Positions 33,825-46,829 of a stretch of DNA of 64,000 bases are shown here, in pieces. This stretch comes from Saccopteryx bilineata (Eukaryota; Chordata; Mammalia; Chiroptera; Emballonuridae): contig NC_089490.1 in NCBI RefSeq assembly GCF_036850765.1, forward strand, positions 130,848,522 to 130,912,521, read 5' to 3'. The position numbers and the translations under genes were made by a program. Position 1 is the first letter of the stretch; each line of letters begins with the position of its first letter. The notes beneath the pieces are model-generated. The model had not been told where the DNA came from and searched no databases. It was given only the letters and a program-made list of their open reading frames with translations.

Positions 33825-34183
33825 CCCATTGTTTTTAATCAGGGTCATTTCAGGGATTTTTCTTTTTCTTTTCTTTTTGCCACTCTGAATTGAATCATTT
33901 CCATCTATTGCTGGTGCACAGGAAGGCTATTGATTTTTATATAATTATCTTTTATCAAGCTGCTTGATTGAACTCATTAATTCCAATATGTCTTTGTGGA
34001 TCCCCTTGGGCTTTCTAGGTATACAGTTGTGCTATCTGAGACGACGGTAATTTGGGGGCTTCATTTCCCATCTGCACCATCTAGAACCTTCAGAGTAATG
34101 CTAAGTGACGGCAGTGGCTTTGCATATCTGTGTCTGTGCCCAATTCCAGTGGGAATGCCCCTGGCGTTTCTCTGCTTAATATA
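33590..34183 (-). mobile_element. Old LINE-1 ORF2 fragment, antisense
   Basis: The + strand reads as reversed L1 ORF2. Segments GAATTTGATTGACATTAAAT, CTATTGCTGGTGCACAGGAA, AGGCTATTGATTTTTATATA and GAACTCATTAATTCCAATAT follow the order seen in the intact-looking L1 near 61.6-62.0 kb. A pure AC run at 33781-33823 interrupts it. It is heavily decayed and has no coding frame. Confidence 0.6.
33781..33823 (+). repeat. AC dinucleotide microsatellite
   Basis: About 21 uninterrupted AC units inside the old L1 fragment. It is a candidate polymorphic marker. Confidence 0.95.
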
Positions 34184-35644
34184 ATGCCTGCCCGTGGACT
34201 AGGAGCGTTTTCATGTGAAGGCAACATCTTCTGAACTCTTATTTTTCTAACATCCCATTTTTATCAGCTAAGTACATGAAATCTAGATAAAATGTGTCTA
34301 ACACCCTGCACCCCTTCCCCTCCCCAACCCAAAGCCAAAGGCCTGGCAGTTCCTAGGGGCTGGGTCTCCTGCTGACTTGGGCCTCAGAGTTCCTCCGTTG
34401 CCGGCTTGCTGACCCTCAAATGCAAGCCACCCCCTGTTTATGGGTGGTTTAGGTTTATGGACACCCTCACAGGAGCATTTGTTGGGGGAAGGAGACAGGG
34501 AAGGCGGAGGAGGCTGTCCTGGCCACTACGCAGGTAGCTTCCATAGAACAGGGCCTGACATGGGAGAGCCAGGTTTTCTTCCCTGCGTCTCTCTCCTGGG
34601 GTGGACCTCCTGAGTCCCTCTCCTGAGTCTTTCAGAGACTGTGCCCTTCAGTGAGCCCTGGGACTTGTCCACACAGGTCTCCTGTGTCTCACTGTTACCT
34701 TTACTCCGACCAGCTTCCAGCAGGTCTTTTCCCAAACAAGGGCTATTGCCACTTTGGAGGAAATCTGTGGCCCATCCTGCAGCTGACCTGCCTGCCAGCA
34801 GACAGGCATGGGATTGTGACAGCTTTGAGCAACACCTGTGCCCAGGCCTCACTGTGAGAAATTCGGATTTCTCAGACCTGGTGGGACCTGGGGTGGGGTG
34901 GGGGTGAGCAGTCTGTGCTTTTTAAGAGCCACGTGGGAGAGTCGTACACAGAGTACACGGGTACCCACTGCCAGACAAAGGTCGTGAGGTGAGAGGTCAG
35001 ACAGAACCAGAGTCAGGGCCTGGCTCCCCTCTTGCTTGCCTATAACCCTGTTTCCCTAGTTGCAATTCTGCCTGCCTTAGACGGTGTGTTCTTGAGGGAG
35101 TGGAGAGAGTGAGGCTGGCTGGCCTCAGTTCAAAAGTCCAAAAGAATATCACAAGAGGGTGATGGTCGAATTAGATGCCAGCCTAGAGGGATGGCCAGGT
35201 CTCCTGGCAGCTTGGAACCAAGAAATAGGCCGCTGACCTTCTCTGCCCTCACATGCCTCACCTGGAAATTTAGACTGGGCAGAGTGAGGCCAGCCCTTAG
35301 ATGGTTGTCCCTGAGGCTGGCTTATTTGTGAGACAGGTTCCTGGAACTCAGTGGGTGCTGTGCGCTGATTCTGCAGGCCCCTGTCCACCAGAGCTGGGTC
35401 AGGGCGCATACTCCTGGCTGCTCCTCTGTGCCCCTGCCACACTCCAGGCCCTGGAAGACTTCTAATCACTGTTCTGGGCTCTTCAGTGTCCTGCACTCCT
35501 GGGTACGTGAGTCTGAGACCCGCACGCAGAACACACAGTGAGGAGAGGTCCCTGCCCAGGGCTCAGCTGACAGGGAACCCTGTGTCACAGGGAGGGCTGG
35601 GAGGTTGTTGGGGTAGTGCTGGATCCTGGCACTGGCTGGATCCT

Positions 35645-35825
35645 CAGAGCCTTCCCTTTCCTTTTCCATCTCTTCTTCTCCCTTCCCTTCTCCCAGTCTC
35701 CCTTCTTTCCTCTTCCCCTCTTCTCCCCATCTCTCTCCTCTCCTCCTCCCTCTATTCTCCTCCCCCTCCCCATCTTCCTCCCTTCTCTTTTTCCCCTCCC
35801 CTGTCTGCCCTCCCTTCTCTCCTAG
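35645..35825 (+). repeat. Polypyrimidine tract
   Basis: About 180 bp of almost pure C and T without a fixed unit. It gives Leu/Pro/Ser frames on the + strand and Arg/Glu/Gly/Lys frames on the minus strand, which are not genes. Confidence 0.8.
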
Positions 35826-37099
35826 TGTGAGGAACCCCCCTCTTTATCAGCTAGGACTCTTTAGTGATCTTTTCTGGGCAGTGTGCTCTTTATTTCTGGC
35901 CACACGCTTTGTCTAGGCTGCACCTGCATGCTCCTGTTTACACACCACCTCCTGTGACACTCTCGGACCCCCACTGCCCATAGGCACACTCTGGGAACAG
36001 GTGGCATCATCCCACTGCGCTGAGAGGAAATCTCGACTCAGAGGGTGCGCCACCTCCTCCAGGTCACACAGACCCTGCATTCCTTTCACTGCAGCTTGAG
36101 CTCCCCACAAAACCTTTGCCATCGGAGGGGCATGTTACCCTCACCCAGACACCAGCAGGGTTCATTATTGCAAGGGAGGGGAGTTTCTCTTCTCTTAGGT
36201 GGATGAGTTCTTGGTGCACTTCCCAACCGAGATCAAGGCTTGCACCATTGTCTTACCGGTATGGCCTCTACCTCAGATATAGGGCAGCCTGGCCTTTGGG
36301 TGCTGTTTTTGATGTTGGGGTGCCCAGAACCTCACTGGCTGTCCTTACTGGGGAGGCTGGTTGGACCAGGCCATTCTGTGCATCAGGGCTGCTGTGGGAG
36401 GTTTGCAGGTGATGTCCTACAAAAGAGTACCTTGGTAGAAGTGGAGAAGGCCAGCCTCTGTTCAGTGTCTGGGAGTGGACGGAGTGGAGAGCAGAGGGTG
36501 GCCAAAGCTGGGTAGACAGTAATGGACATGGGAGGGCCAGAAGGATGTTATGTTTGCCCCACCATCAAAGTCATGTTGCTACATTGTCTCTTTGAGGACC
36601 CTCTGGGCCCGCAGGACTTGGAGCACAAGAACAAAAGCCAGAGGCAATGCAAGGAGGCCGCTGGCCATGGAGAGTGGCCCTGGTGGCCTGGGTGGATACA
36701 CTGGCACTGGGCGGGGTCCAGGAGGCTGTCTGGCGCTGTCCTGATTGGCCGCTGGTGCACAGGGCCCTCACAGCCCTCTCCTCCGGCCCATCGCTGCCCC
36801 CTGGTTCCTGTGGGGTGCTCCCTAGCGTGCAGGAGGCCACTGCAGTGGGTTTGACCTGGAGCCCTCAGCCCTGGACATTCGCTTAGGACAACCCTATTGC
36901 TGCTGAAACTCAATCCTGTCAAATATTTCTGACAATTGGTGGTGGCTGCCCCCCACCCCCACCCTGGCTGATGGGCCTTCTGGACTGAGACGCTAACCCT
37001 CGTGGCCTCAGGTAGGGTCATCTCCTGGGTTGCCGCGGCAGTTCGCCTTGCTGGCAGGCCTCTCCTGGGCATTCCTTCTGTTTCTTAGGCTCTAGAAAA

Positions 37100-38345
37100 T
37101 AATGAGCCTGTCCATTATATGTTTTGATGGTGTTTTTTTTGGGGGGGGCAGGATTTTATTTTTTAATAAACACCTTTAATACAAGTGAAGTGTGTTTTCT
37201 ATACAGGATAAAGTGTTGATCTTAAGTATTTAATTTTTTATAAGTTGCCACTCTTGTGTGTCAGCATCATTTATTTACTAGTTCACTCTTTTCTTGTGAC
37301 TTTGGGGTGTGTTCCCTCACCTCTGAAGTTCATGGAGGTGACTTGGTTTCTTTCTGGCGTCTCTCATTTTGTTTGTTTGTTTGTTTTGTTTTTAACACCA
37401 GTATTAGACTTTTTAATGTTTGTTGCTTAATGATGCAATTCCAATACCTTAATGATGCAATTTCAATAGGGCAGGTATTGCATTGTGACTTAAAAAAATG
37501 TTTTGGCTATATTTGTCCATTTTCCAAATGGATTTGGGTTTGTTTTCTTATGCTCTCAAACAAAACTATAAGAGGCTCTTCATTTTGAGTATATGGCAGG
37601 ACCCGGTGGTGACCAGGATACGGCAGCCTCAGCAAGCCCGCCCTAGACAAAAGAATGACATCTTTCTGTGTTCAGATTCTCAGGGAAATGAGAACATTGA
37701 GTGAAATATTTTAAAATACATCCCAGTGGATTAGTTACTAATAGTTTTTAGAATTTTACTGCCACCCCAGATAGGTTATTAGAGACATGTAGGAACACTG
37801 AATCTGCATATAGGAGGTGACCATTCTACCCAGAGTACCTGCCACCCACTTGTTCCCAATGAGCAATGCTCTCAAAGTTTAGACTCCTTCGTTCCCAAAG
37901 AGCAAGCAGGGCAAAGAACAGCATGTTAGTAGAGATCATATAAGCATTTGCACAACTGCAGCTAAACATTGACACCCATCCTTGACCGCGCAAACCTGAG
38001 CCTCCCGGCCCCGCCTGTGCCTCCTAATTTGTTCCCAGTGACTCCCAGCATCCTCTCGGCTTCAGCAAAGTCTGATAGCACGAATGCAAACCAGGAATGA
38101 TCATAAAACTCCTTCTAAAATAAATTTCTTGCTTGGATGTGTCCCATGTTTGCATTCCCAGATAATGCCAGTTTCTATATTTATTTTACATGTAGGCATT
38201 TCACAAACTTCCTTATTATTCTTTTCCCTTTATTATGGATTTGGGGGGGGGTATTTTTTGAGTATACAGTTTTTTTCCTTCTGCCTTTCCTAATATTTGT
38301 GTATCTCCTTTTTCAATATTTATTTATTTTGCGTCTGAGTACATT
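37100..38345. other. AT-rich intronic stretch, unassigned
   Basis: AT-rich DNA with T-runs, a G run at about 37139-37148, and a short direct duplication, TTAATGATGCAATT, at 37427-37440 and 37450-37463. It may hold decayed L1 or other AT-rich repeats, but I cannot match it to a family. No gene is seen. Confidence 0.45.
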
Positions 38346-40309
38346 GGTGACAGTGTAAAATTGAATTTTGGTGATTCTGTGTGGGAGCCACACCAGGCAC
38401 TCCAGGCGTCTGGACCACTGCCAGCTAGGGAGACGAGAGCCAGACCTGCCTCTCTTTCTGTGAATGCTGCTGGCGGGCAAGTCTCTGCCGAGGTGGCTGT
38501 CTGGTTTTCACCCACCCACGGCGAGGCAGCTCTCTGTCCCAGCTCTGTTGCCTCAGGTGGAGCTGACACAGGGCAGGTATGTGTGGTGAGTGTGGTGAGG
38601 GGGGCTGAGTGGCATTGAGTGGCAGGCCTCCGTGAAGTTAGGCAGCCTCCCTCAGCCCTTGGGCTATGAGGTGTTCCCCGTCTCATGGAAGCAGTATTCC
38701 TCGGCAGGTGCAGGGCTATCGGCAGAGTGGGTGGGGGAGTAGCTGTCTTCCAAGACGGTCCTGAGTCTTAGCTTGGATGTGGTTCAGTGAGACGCTGTCA
38801 GGAGGGGCTGGCAGGCAGATCCATTTGTATCACCTGGAGTTCTGAGTGAATTTGAACTTCAGAGCCTCATCTGTGTCTCTGCCTTGCCCCTGACCAATGA
38901 AATCACTTCCGGACTTGTGTCCTCCTTGTGCAGGGTGGAGTCTGCAAACTGATGGGCTGGGAGCCACGTCCACCCACACATGAGACTGTTTGGCCCTCCC
39001 AGTGCTGGACAAATTTCTCACGAAGGTCCAGGGTCCCGGTTCCCCTTGAGCATCCCCAGGAGAGCTGTAAGGCCTGTCCCCCACGCAGGATAGAATACCC
39101 CAGAGGGCTCCTGCAGCCCCCTGCCATCACCCTCACCTGCCTCATGGACTTTCCTGTCCTGCACAGTTCCTGCGTCCCTACCTGAGGCTTTTTCTTATGT
39201 TGATGTGGGGGCCTCCTATGTCCCATCTGTGAAAAGTGAGAGTGATACTGTGGTGGTCATGCTGGGGGGGACTGAATGAAGGTTCGTGACCAGCGCATAG
39301 CGAATGGTCCTCCTCATTATGGGGTAATGTTTCCCTCGAGTTGTGGGGGATGTATGAAGTGCAGTGGGGGATGTATGAAGTGCAGTGCAGCTATGAATCA
39401 CTGTTGACTGCTCTGTGGGCTGGCTGGGGCTGAGTAGGGGATTGGGGAGGGCTGGAGGAGGGCTAGGTGCAGGCCAGCTCGCAGAACCCATAACTGGCCT
39501 GGCACGTGTTGCCAGATGAGGCCGTGACTGTTCTGAAATGGAATTCCTGGGTCAGAATAAGGAGAACAGATGTTGAGTGAACGAAGCCAAGAGCTGCTGA
39601 CATCACTGAGTGCCCGTCAGGTCACAGGGGCTGAGGCCGAGGGTCCTCTGTCCGTTCCTACCGAGGCAGCTTCCAGAGCTGGGGTGGACACACGCACACA
39701 CGCATGCGTACACGCACATGCTCACACTGTTTCATCCACCAGATTCTCCCCACCTAGACATAGTTAACCAGGAGGTAGCAGAGGTTAGTGTCTGGAAGGA
39801 GAGAAGAGAGCCTTATTGTTAGGCAGGCTGGGCAAGGGAGGTGCAGGCCTGGATGGTGAGTAGGCTCTGCAAGGTTGTTGCTACAGCTTTGGGGTGAAGA
39901 GCCATCCGGAGCTGCCGGACAGGGAAGGGGAAGCACCTAGCCCTGTCTCCATCATCTCTGGAGGGGCAGCCTGTCCCCTCATCTCTCCCTTTGCTATGAA
40001 TCTGGGAGGTGTGGCCAAGAGACTGTGGGGGACATGCACCTGTCTGTTCACTAGCACCTGTGCTGCTGGTGCCTGCCACCCTGTCCCTCCTGGGATTCTG
40101 TCCCCATGTCCAGACTCCTGCCACTGCAAGGGACAGGAAGCTCAGGGCAAACTGACTTGGGCCAAAAAGAGATGCTCAGGCCTCCTGTTCTGTTTCATCT
40201 CTGCCTCCCTCCCCCCGGCCTGGCCTCAGCAGGCTCTTTCCCATCTTCTGTGAGAGGCCACAGGCTCACCTGGCACACATCACCAGCCCATCAGAAAAAC
40301 CTTTCTCTT

Positions 40310-40450
40310 CTCTTGGGGTTCCAGCAAGAATCTTGAGGCTAGTTCTCATTGGCTTAGGCTGGGTCACATGTCAATCTCTGAGCAAGTCACTGTGGCCTGG
40401 ACAGTGAGCAGGGCTTTGCTGGGCCAGGCCTGGTCACATGACCACTAGTC
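40310..40450. repeat. Old dispersed repeat fragment, family not named
   Basis: Segments GTTCTCATTGGCTTAGGCTG, GGGTCACATGTCAATC and CAAGTCACTGTGGCCTGGAC resemble the 3' portion of the unnamed repeat at 26,700-27,000. The next 40,640-41,130 resembles antisense L2 in places (CTAGGAAGCCTTCCTCGTCA) but cannot be bounded. Confidence 0.4.
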
Positions 40451-41319
40451 CAGGGATAGAGTCTGTGGTTTGAAGTATAGGGATCAGAATGGGGATGGCT
40501 GGGGGCCCCGGGGAAAGCTAGGCTGCTGTTGTCGGGGGTGTGGTGAGCACCACTGCCTTCTCTGTCTTCTGGACCTCTGCTGTCTTCTCCCTTTCTCCTG
40601 CTCTGGCCACCTGCCTTGCCCCTTTTCAAGTGCTTCTATTGGTGCTCCTTGACCCTCCAGGTAAAGCTCAGCCCTCCAGACCAGCATTCAAGGCCCCCCA
40701 TGACCAGTCAACGTTTCTGGCTTCTTTTACCTAGCTTCTTCCCTCTGCCCCTGCATCCTGGGCAGGGAGCTCTGGAAGACCGTACCGTCCAGTCCAGTGT
40801 CAGCTCTGCCTGTGTTGAGAGCAGCCATGTCACAGGACTAGGAGGTGACTGGTTGTCTTGGCTGCAATTGAACCTGAAAACCCTCTGGGGGTGTGAATGA
40901 ATGCATCAGGATCTGAAAGAGTCAAGGCCATGGTGCGGTGAGGGAGCTTGCCTGAGCAGCGCAGACAGAGCAGGTGTCCCTGTGGGCCTCAGGGCCTTTG
41001 TCTGAAGTGCTGGGAACCCCATATGCCTAGCTGCCTCCTTGTCACTATCCTTTTCTAGGAAGCCTTCCTCGTCAAGGCACGTAACACGGCTGCATGGCAG
41101 CCCTGTGTGCCAGTGTGCCTTCTCCACCCCTTCTGTGCGTGAACCCTCCTGGCAGTCTGGTGAGGCCCATGGACCCCTTATCAGAATCATATTTTTAGTG
41201 CATAATATAATATACAAAGGACACATATTCTATTTAAATGAAGGTGCCAACACTGAAAAAATTTACAATACAGTAATACATGTGGTTTTAAAACTTTTTT
41301 TATCATCATCGTGCCTTTT

Positions 41320-41815
41320 GTGTGTGTGTGTTTGACAGCTTTATGGAGATATAATTGACATACCATACATTTTACCCACTTCAGTAAAACTCAGTGGTTT
41401 TTGTATGGAGTTGTACAACCATCACCCAGTCAGTTTTAGACTATGATCATCACCCCGAAAATATGCCCCATATATGTTGGCTGTCACCACCAACTTATGA
41501 GCCCCTGGCGACCCCCTAATCTACTATTTTATATCTCTAAAGATTGGCCTATTCTGGACATTTTATGTAAATAGAATCAGTCATGCAATATTTGCCCTTT
41601 TGTGTCTGATGTCTTTCAGGTAACATAATATTTTCGAGGCTCCTCATTGTTGCAGCATGTGTCAGACTATTGTTCTTTTACGGACAAATACTATTCCATT
41701 GTAAAACTCCATTTATCGGTAGATGGATATTCAGGTTGTTTCCACATTTCCATATATAATGCCACTAAGAACATATGTGTACCAGTTTTTCATGTGCTTT
41801 TCAATTAATGCATGA
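41320..41815 (-). mobile_element. Old LINE-1 3' end, antisense
   Basis: The + strand reads TTTATGGAGATATAATTGAC, CATTTTACCCACTTCAGT, CCATCACCCAGTCAG, TTTTATGTAAATAGAATCAG and ATGGATATTCAGGTTGTTTC. These are the reversed L1 3' UTR and end of ORF2 in the expected order. It is an ancient mammalian L1 subfamily with no coding frame left. Confidence 0.75.
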
Positions 41816-43083
41816 AATCATGGAACCTGGCAGCACACGTCACAACCTCAAGTCATACTGAATGTAAATGCCACTGGGTCTCATCACTCTAGCTGTAGTG
41901 AGAGATGCAAGTCCCATCATGGCTGCCGCTCCTCTGCTGGGCTGGGTGACCCCATCTCACTCAGAAGGAAATGCCAGCTCTCAGCAGTTACTGAGAGTGA
42001 CATAATTTTTCTGCCAGGTCATGGAGCAACCGGTAAAGGGTCCTGAGGATAGTGGCAGGCTCTTTGCTGTGGTTGCCCTGAGCAGCCTGGTGAGTGTGGT
42101 GTGGTGGGACAAGGTGTCCAGGGCAAGGTGGTGGCTGCCTGGTCTGCTGTCAGCCACACTGTGCTGCCTATTGTGACAGGCAGTGTTCCCTCCCTATTTC
42201 TGTCCCAGCTGTCTCTGTGTCCTGAGCCTGGGAGCCCCGCTGCCGGAAGGTGCAGGTCCCAGGCCCTCTTGGACTGCTGGGGGCCTCCTCTCCACATTGT
42301 CTTCCCTCTTGCCAGGCCATTTCCCTTCACAGCTACTTAGAAGGGAACACAGCCAATGGCCTGTCAGCGGGGGCCACTATGAATTGTACCTCAGACCTAG
42401 ACTGGGCTTCCTGCCACCCGCTGGGTTGGTGCTTTCTGGGAAGGGCACCGGGCCCCTGCCACTTCCTGGGCAGCTCCTGCCATCTGTGGGGCTGCTGAGG
42501 GCTCCTGGGCTGTGTAGAGGTCGGGGTCCTGCCCCAGGGTAGGCTGGGCCTCAGGAAGCTTGGGTCCTATCTGCTGCCCATCTCTGTCTGGGGGCAGGAT
42601 CCAGTCCTCCTGGCCCCATGTGGGCATTTGAGAGGAAGAGCACCCAAAGCGGGACGACTCCTTTCTGGGTGCCCTTCCTCGGGGCACCTGCAGCTACAGG
42701 TGAGGCTGAGCTCCGGTCTCTGTGAGAAACCAGCCTCCCTGGTGCCCCCCCTCCACACACACACACACTGGAGCAGCTCCATCTCTCCAGCTTGTTTGTC
42801 TGCCACATGTGGTTATTATCTGGCCTGGGCCCCATCTGCCCATGGAGCTGCCAAGGTCCATGTACGGTGCCTGCCCAGAGGGGCTTTCTGTCTTGCTTCT
42901 TGTATGTCAGAGGCAACCAGAGGCTGTCCTGACTTTATAGCTGGCAGTACCTTTGCCAAGCCTTCTAGTATTGGCTGCCAGCCTCCTCATGTCTCCTGGG
43001 AGTCTTATATGAAGTGTACTCATTCTACAACTTGCTGGAGTGCTCAGGATTGCTCCAAGTTTGCCCTGAATTGAGGGCAATTA

Positions 43084-44016
43084 TGACCCGCAGTGGGGCC
43101 CTGAGTGACGGGGGGCGGGGGGAGGGAGGAACTGGACACAGCCCATGGTGGGCCCTGAGTGACGGGGGGACTGGACACAGTCACGGTGGGCCTTGAGTGA
43201 TTCGGGGAGGACTGGGGGGACTGGACACGGCCCACGGTGGGCTCTGAGTGACAGGGGGGACTGGACACGGCCCACGGTGGGCCCTGAGTGACTCAGGGGG
43301 ACTGGACACGGCCCACGGTGGGCCCTGAGTGACTCAGGGGGACTGGACACGGCCCACGGTGGGCCCTGAGTGACTCAGGGGGACTGGACACGGCCCACGG
43401 TGGGCCCTGAGTGACAGGGGGGACTGGACACGGCCCACGGTGGGCCCTGAGTGACAGGGGGGACTGGACACGGCCCGCGGTGGGCCCTGAGTGACAGGGG
43501 GGACTGGACACAGCCCACGGTGGGCCCTGAGTGACTCAGGGGGACTGGACATGGCCCGCGGTGGGCCCTGAGTGACAGGGGGGACTGGACAAGGCCCGCG
43601 GTGGGCCCTGAGTGACAGGGGGGACTGGACATGGCCCGCGGTGGGCCCTGAGTGACAGGGGGGACTGGACATGGCCCGCGGTGGGCCCTGAGTGACTCAG
43701 GGGGACTGGACATGGCCCACGGTGGGCCCCGAGTGACAGGGGGGACTGGACATGGCCCACGGTGGGCCCTGAGTGACAGGGGGGACTGGACACCGCCCGC
43801 GGTGGGCCCTGAGTGACAGGGGGGACTGGACATGGCCGTGGTGGGCCCTGAGTGACTCAGGGGGACTGGACACGGCCCGCGGTGGGCCCTGAGTGACGGA
43901 GGGACTGGACACGGCCCACGGTGGGCCCTGAGTGACGGGGGGACTGGACACGGCCCACGGTGGGCCCCGAGTGACATGGGGGACTGGACACAGCCCACGG
44001 TGGGCCCCGAGTGAGG
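43084..44016 (+). repeat. GC-rich minisatellite, about 23 units of 40-41 bp
   Basis: Tandem units read GGGCCCTGAGTGAC, then a G-run of five to seven, then ACTGGACACGGCCCACGGT. The regular 40-bp form has GTGACAGGGGGG; a 41-bp form has GTGACTCAGGGGG. The first three or four units (43084-43230) are irregular, and the rest are homogeneous. Each unit holds the near-perfect inverted repeat GGCCCACGGTGGGCC. Long minus-strand frames (up to 223 codons, repeating SGPT and GPCPVP-like motifs) arise from this array and are not a gene. It lies in ADAMTS2 intron 2, about 19 kb past exon 2. Confidence 0.96.
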
Positions 44017-45244
44017 AAGTGGCTCCTTCTTTGTAACCTTGGGCAAGTTACTTCACTTCTTGTAGCCTCCAGGGCCTCAGCCACGCGGTTTCGAGTGAGG
44101 ACTTATCCAAGGAAGGAACAAGTTGGGGGTGCAGCTACAAGTCTTCTCTCCGGCAGTGCTGGGTTCTGTTGGAGCCGGAGGCACCAGCTCTAGCAGTCCT
44201 GGAACGGTTTGTAGTGCTTTACAACGTGTTTTCTGGCTTTCTAAATCCAAGACTATCTGAGCACTGAATGAATCAGAATGCAGAATTAACCAAAGGAAGG
44301 AAATTGCAATCCCCTGTAGTCCTGCCAACATGCTTCTGTGTGTTTTTCACACATATGCACACGTGCATGCACACACTTTTAAAGATGAGCCATGCTGATC
44401 TTTCTCTTTGACCTGCTTATGTTGGCTGTATATATAACAGACGTATTTCTGGGTCATTTAATGTTCTACCTTCCCGTCTTTGACCAGAGGCAGCAGAATC
44501 TACCCAGGAAGTGTGGAGAGGCCAGGATCTCTGGGCACTGGGTGTCCATGGGCCCAGGAGCAAGAGTGAGACCAAGGAGGAACACCCCAGGCCTCTGGCT
44601 TTGGTGGGTGGGAGGGCAGGATGCATGGGTGCTGGCCAGGGAGGAGGAGCAGTTTGGAGGCAAGTGTGTCGCTAGTAGTCTCCAGGAGGGGTGCCGAGGC
44701 AGGTTCCGTGTGCAGGAGCAGGAGCTGGGTGGAGTGCAGGTGGGGAGCATTGTGTGCCGAGGGCTGTGGTGAAATAGCCAGGAGAGGGAGGCACCAAAGG
44801 GAAGGAGGGAAAAGGACAGTGCTCCTTGGTCCTCCACCACACAGGAGACAAGTGGAGAACGTGGCTGCTCCTGTGCTAATGGATGAGAGACTCTGGGTGA
44901 CAGTGTCCGTGTGGGCCACCATCAGGCCCAGGGCCGTGGGAGTGGGTGTGCACTAGACCAGTGAGGTGAGTGGGCAACGAGAGGCAGGCTGTTGGAGGAA
45001 AGCAGAGGCATCGTGGGGACAGACCCTGTAACAGGCAGACACTGGATTAAAGAGGACTTTCTCCTGGGGAGATAGGAGTGTATGTGCATGTAGTATTGAC
45101 ATGTGCACGCGCGTAGATGTGTGTTGGAGCTCTGCCTCTTTGCACAGAGGATTTTTGGTGGCTCGAGTTTGCTCATAGACTAAAGATGAGGATTTAGAAG
45201 AGAGAGTAAGTTGAAGATATGTAAGAGAAAGCATGTATGAAGGA

Positions 45245-45510
45245 GGAGTTATTTGGTACGTGTCAGAAACCAAATAAACTGGCCTAAGCCAAAACAGAAT
45301 TTATTGGTTAATAAAGCTGAAAATAAAATTGGGGCTATCTAGCTTCAGGTAGGGGTGGATGCAGGTGCCCAAATCAATTCTTAGTCTCTTTCTTTTACTT
45401 TCCTTAGCTCTTGGCTCCTCCTCTCCTCTGTGTTGATTTTATCCATGCTCTTCCCACAAGGAGGAGAAACCAAAGCTGCCGCCTGTCATCCTCACAGTTT
45501 AACAACCTCA
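45245..45510. repeat. Old dispersed repeat fragment, family not named
   Basis: It contains CCAAATAAACTGGCCTAAGC, ACAGAATTTATTGG, TCTTGGCTCCTCCTCTCC and TCTTCCCACAAGGAGGAG. It resembles the start of the unnamed repeat near 26.7 kb. No gene is present. Confidence 0.4.
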
Positions 45511-46390
45511 GGGGAAACAGCATTTCTTTACTAATGGTTCCAGCACCAGTTTCTGGATGTAACCTGATGAACTAACCTGCAGCAAGTCCTCATCCCTGAG
45601 CTGTGTCCACTGTGGCCAGGTTGGCCTATCCTGGATCCTGTGCCCCCTTTCCCCTGTATGAGTGGAGAGGAGGAGGGGCTGCCCACTGAGGAACATGGAT
45701 TGTATTATACAGAGGGCCTGGACCTTGGACCAGGCAGTCCCGAGGTCCCCGAGGCTGAGGCCAGGCAAGTATTAGGAACCCTGGGTTGCGGGAGGAGGCA
45801 GTTGCTGCCCTGTAAGACAGAAGTCTATGGATGGATGTAGAGGCAGGTATGAGGCAGGAGTGGCCACCTTCCAGCTCACTGGGTAGGGCAGGGGTCCTGA
45901 GGTTGCTGACCAGGGTCTGGAGCTTTCCTGGGAATTGGCTGCCCCTTGAAGGAGAGCATCAGCCTTGGGGAGGTTGGCCGGCCACTGGCTGCCTTGGGAA
46001 CCCTCAGGCCAGGCTATAGGCATGGCCTGAACACAGAGAAGCAAGGGTCTAGGCCAGGGAGGCAGCCCCCCTACCGTCGGAGCCAGAGACCAGAATGATC
46101 AGAGCTGGCCAGAGGTGTGGCACGCTGCGCAGGCCCATGCTAGTCAGCAGAGAGCCAGGCAAGAGCACGGGGAGCCAGCACAATGACCACTCTGTCCACG
46201 ATAGGCTGATCCAGCTGAACTCAGCCTGTGGACATGCCGTGTGTGGTCTGCAGGTGCATACGGCCTCTGGTGGAATGAGGGTCATTCCTGCTCAACCGAG
46301 AGTGGGAGTTCTGTTCTGCTGGATAAGGTGGGTAGGCTGGGATGGGGGAGACGGAAATAAACATTTCCGACAGTTCTAAGAACTGTGAAC

Positions 46391-46808
46391 AAAAGTAAAC
46401 AGATGGCTCTGACCAGTTGGTTCAGTGGTAGAGCATTGGCCTGATGTGTGGAAGTCCTGGGTACAATTCCTGGTCAGGGCACACAGGAGAAGCACCCATC
46501 TGCTTGCCCTCCCACTCTCGCTTCTCTCTCTCTCTCTCTCTCCCCCTCTCTCTTTCTCTCTCCTCCCCTCCTGCAGCAAGACTCTATTAGAGTGAGTTGG
46601 CCCTGGGCACTGAGGATGGCTCCATGACCTCCACCTCAGATTCTAAAATGGTTCCGGTTGCAACAGAGCAAGGGTGCCAAATGGGCAAAGCATCACCCCC
46701 CCAGTGGGCTTTCCGGGTGGATCCTGGTCAGGGCGCATGCGGGTGTCTGTCTCTGCCTCTCCTCCTCTCACTAAAAAAAAAAAAAGTAATAAAAAAAAGT
46801 AAATAGAT
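46391..46808 (+). mobile_element. tRNA-derived bat SINE (about 400-bp type) with TSD
   Basis: The body is 46405-46794. It starts GGCTCTGACCAGTTGGTTCA, has GGTACAATTCC at the B-box position, an internal CT run and an A-rich end. The target duplication is AAAAGTAAACAGAT (46391-46404) and AAAAGTAAATAGAT (46795-46808), one mismatch. Confidence 0.9.
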
Positions 46809-46829
46809 AATGAGGCCAAAAGCAACTCA

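Noticed and set aside
43084..44016. CRISPR-like array
   Set aside because: The units are contiguous tandem repeats without unique spacers, in mammalian DNA, so this is a minisatellite.
43375..44046. Minus-strand open frame of 223 codons with repeated SGPT/PCPVP motifs
   Set aside because: It is generated wholly by the minisatellite. Similar frames appear in shifted registers along the same array, and there is no promoter, splice or domain support.
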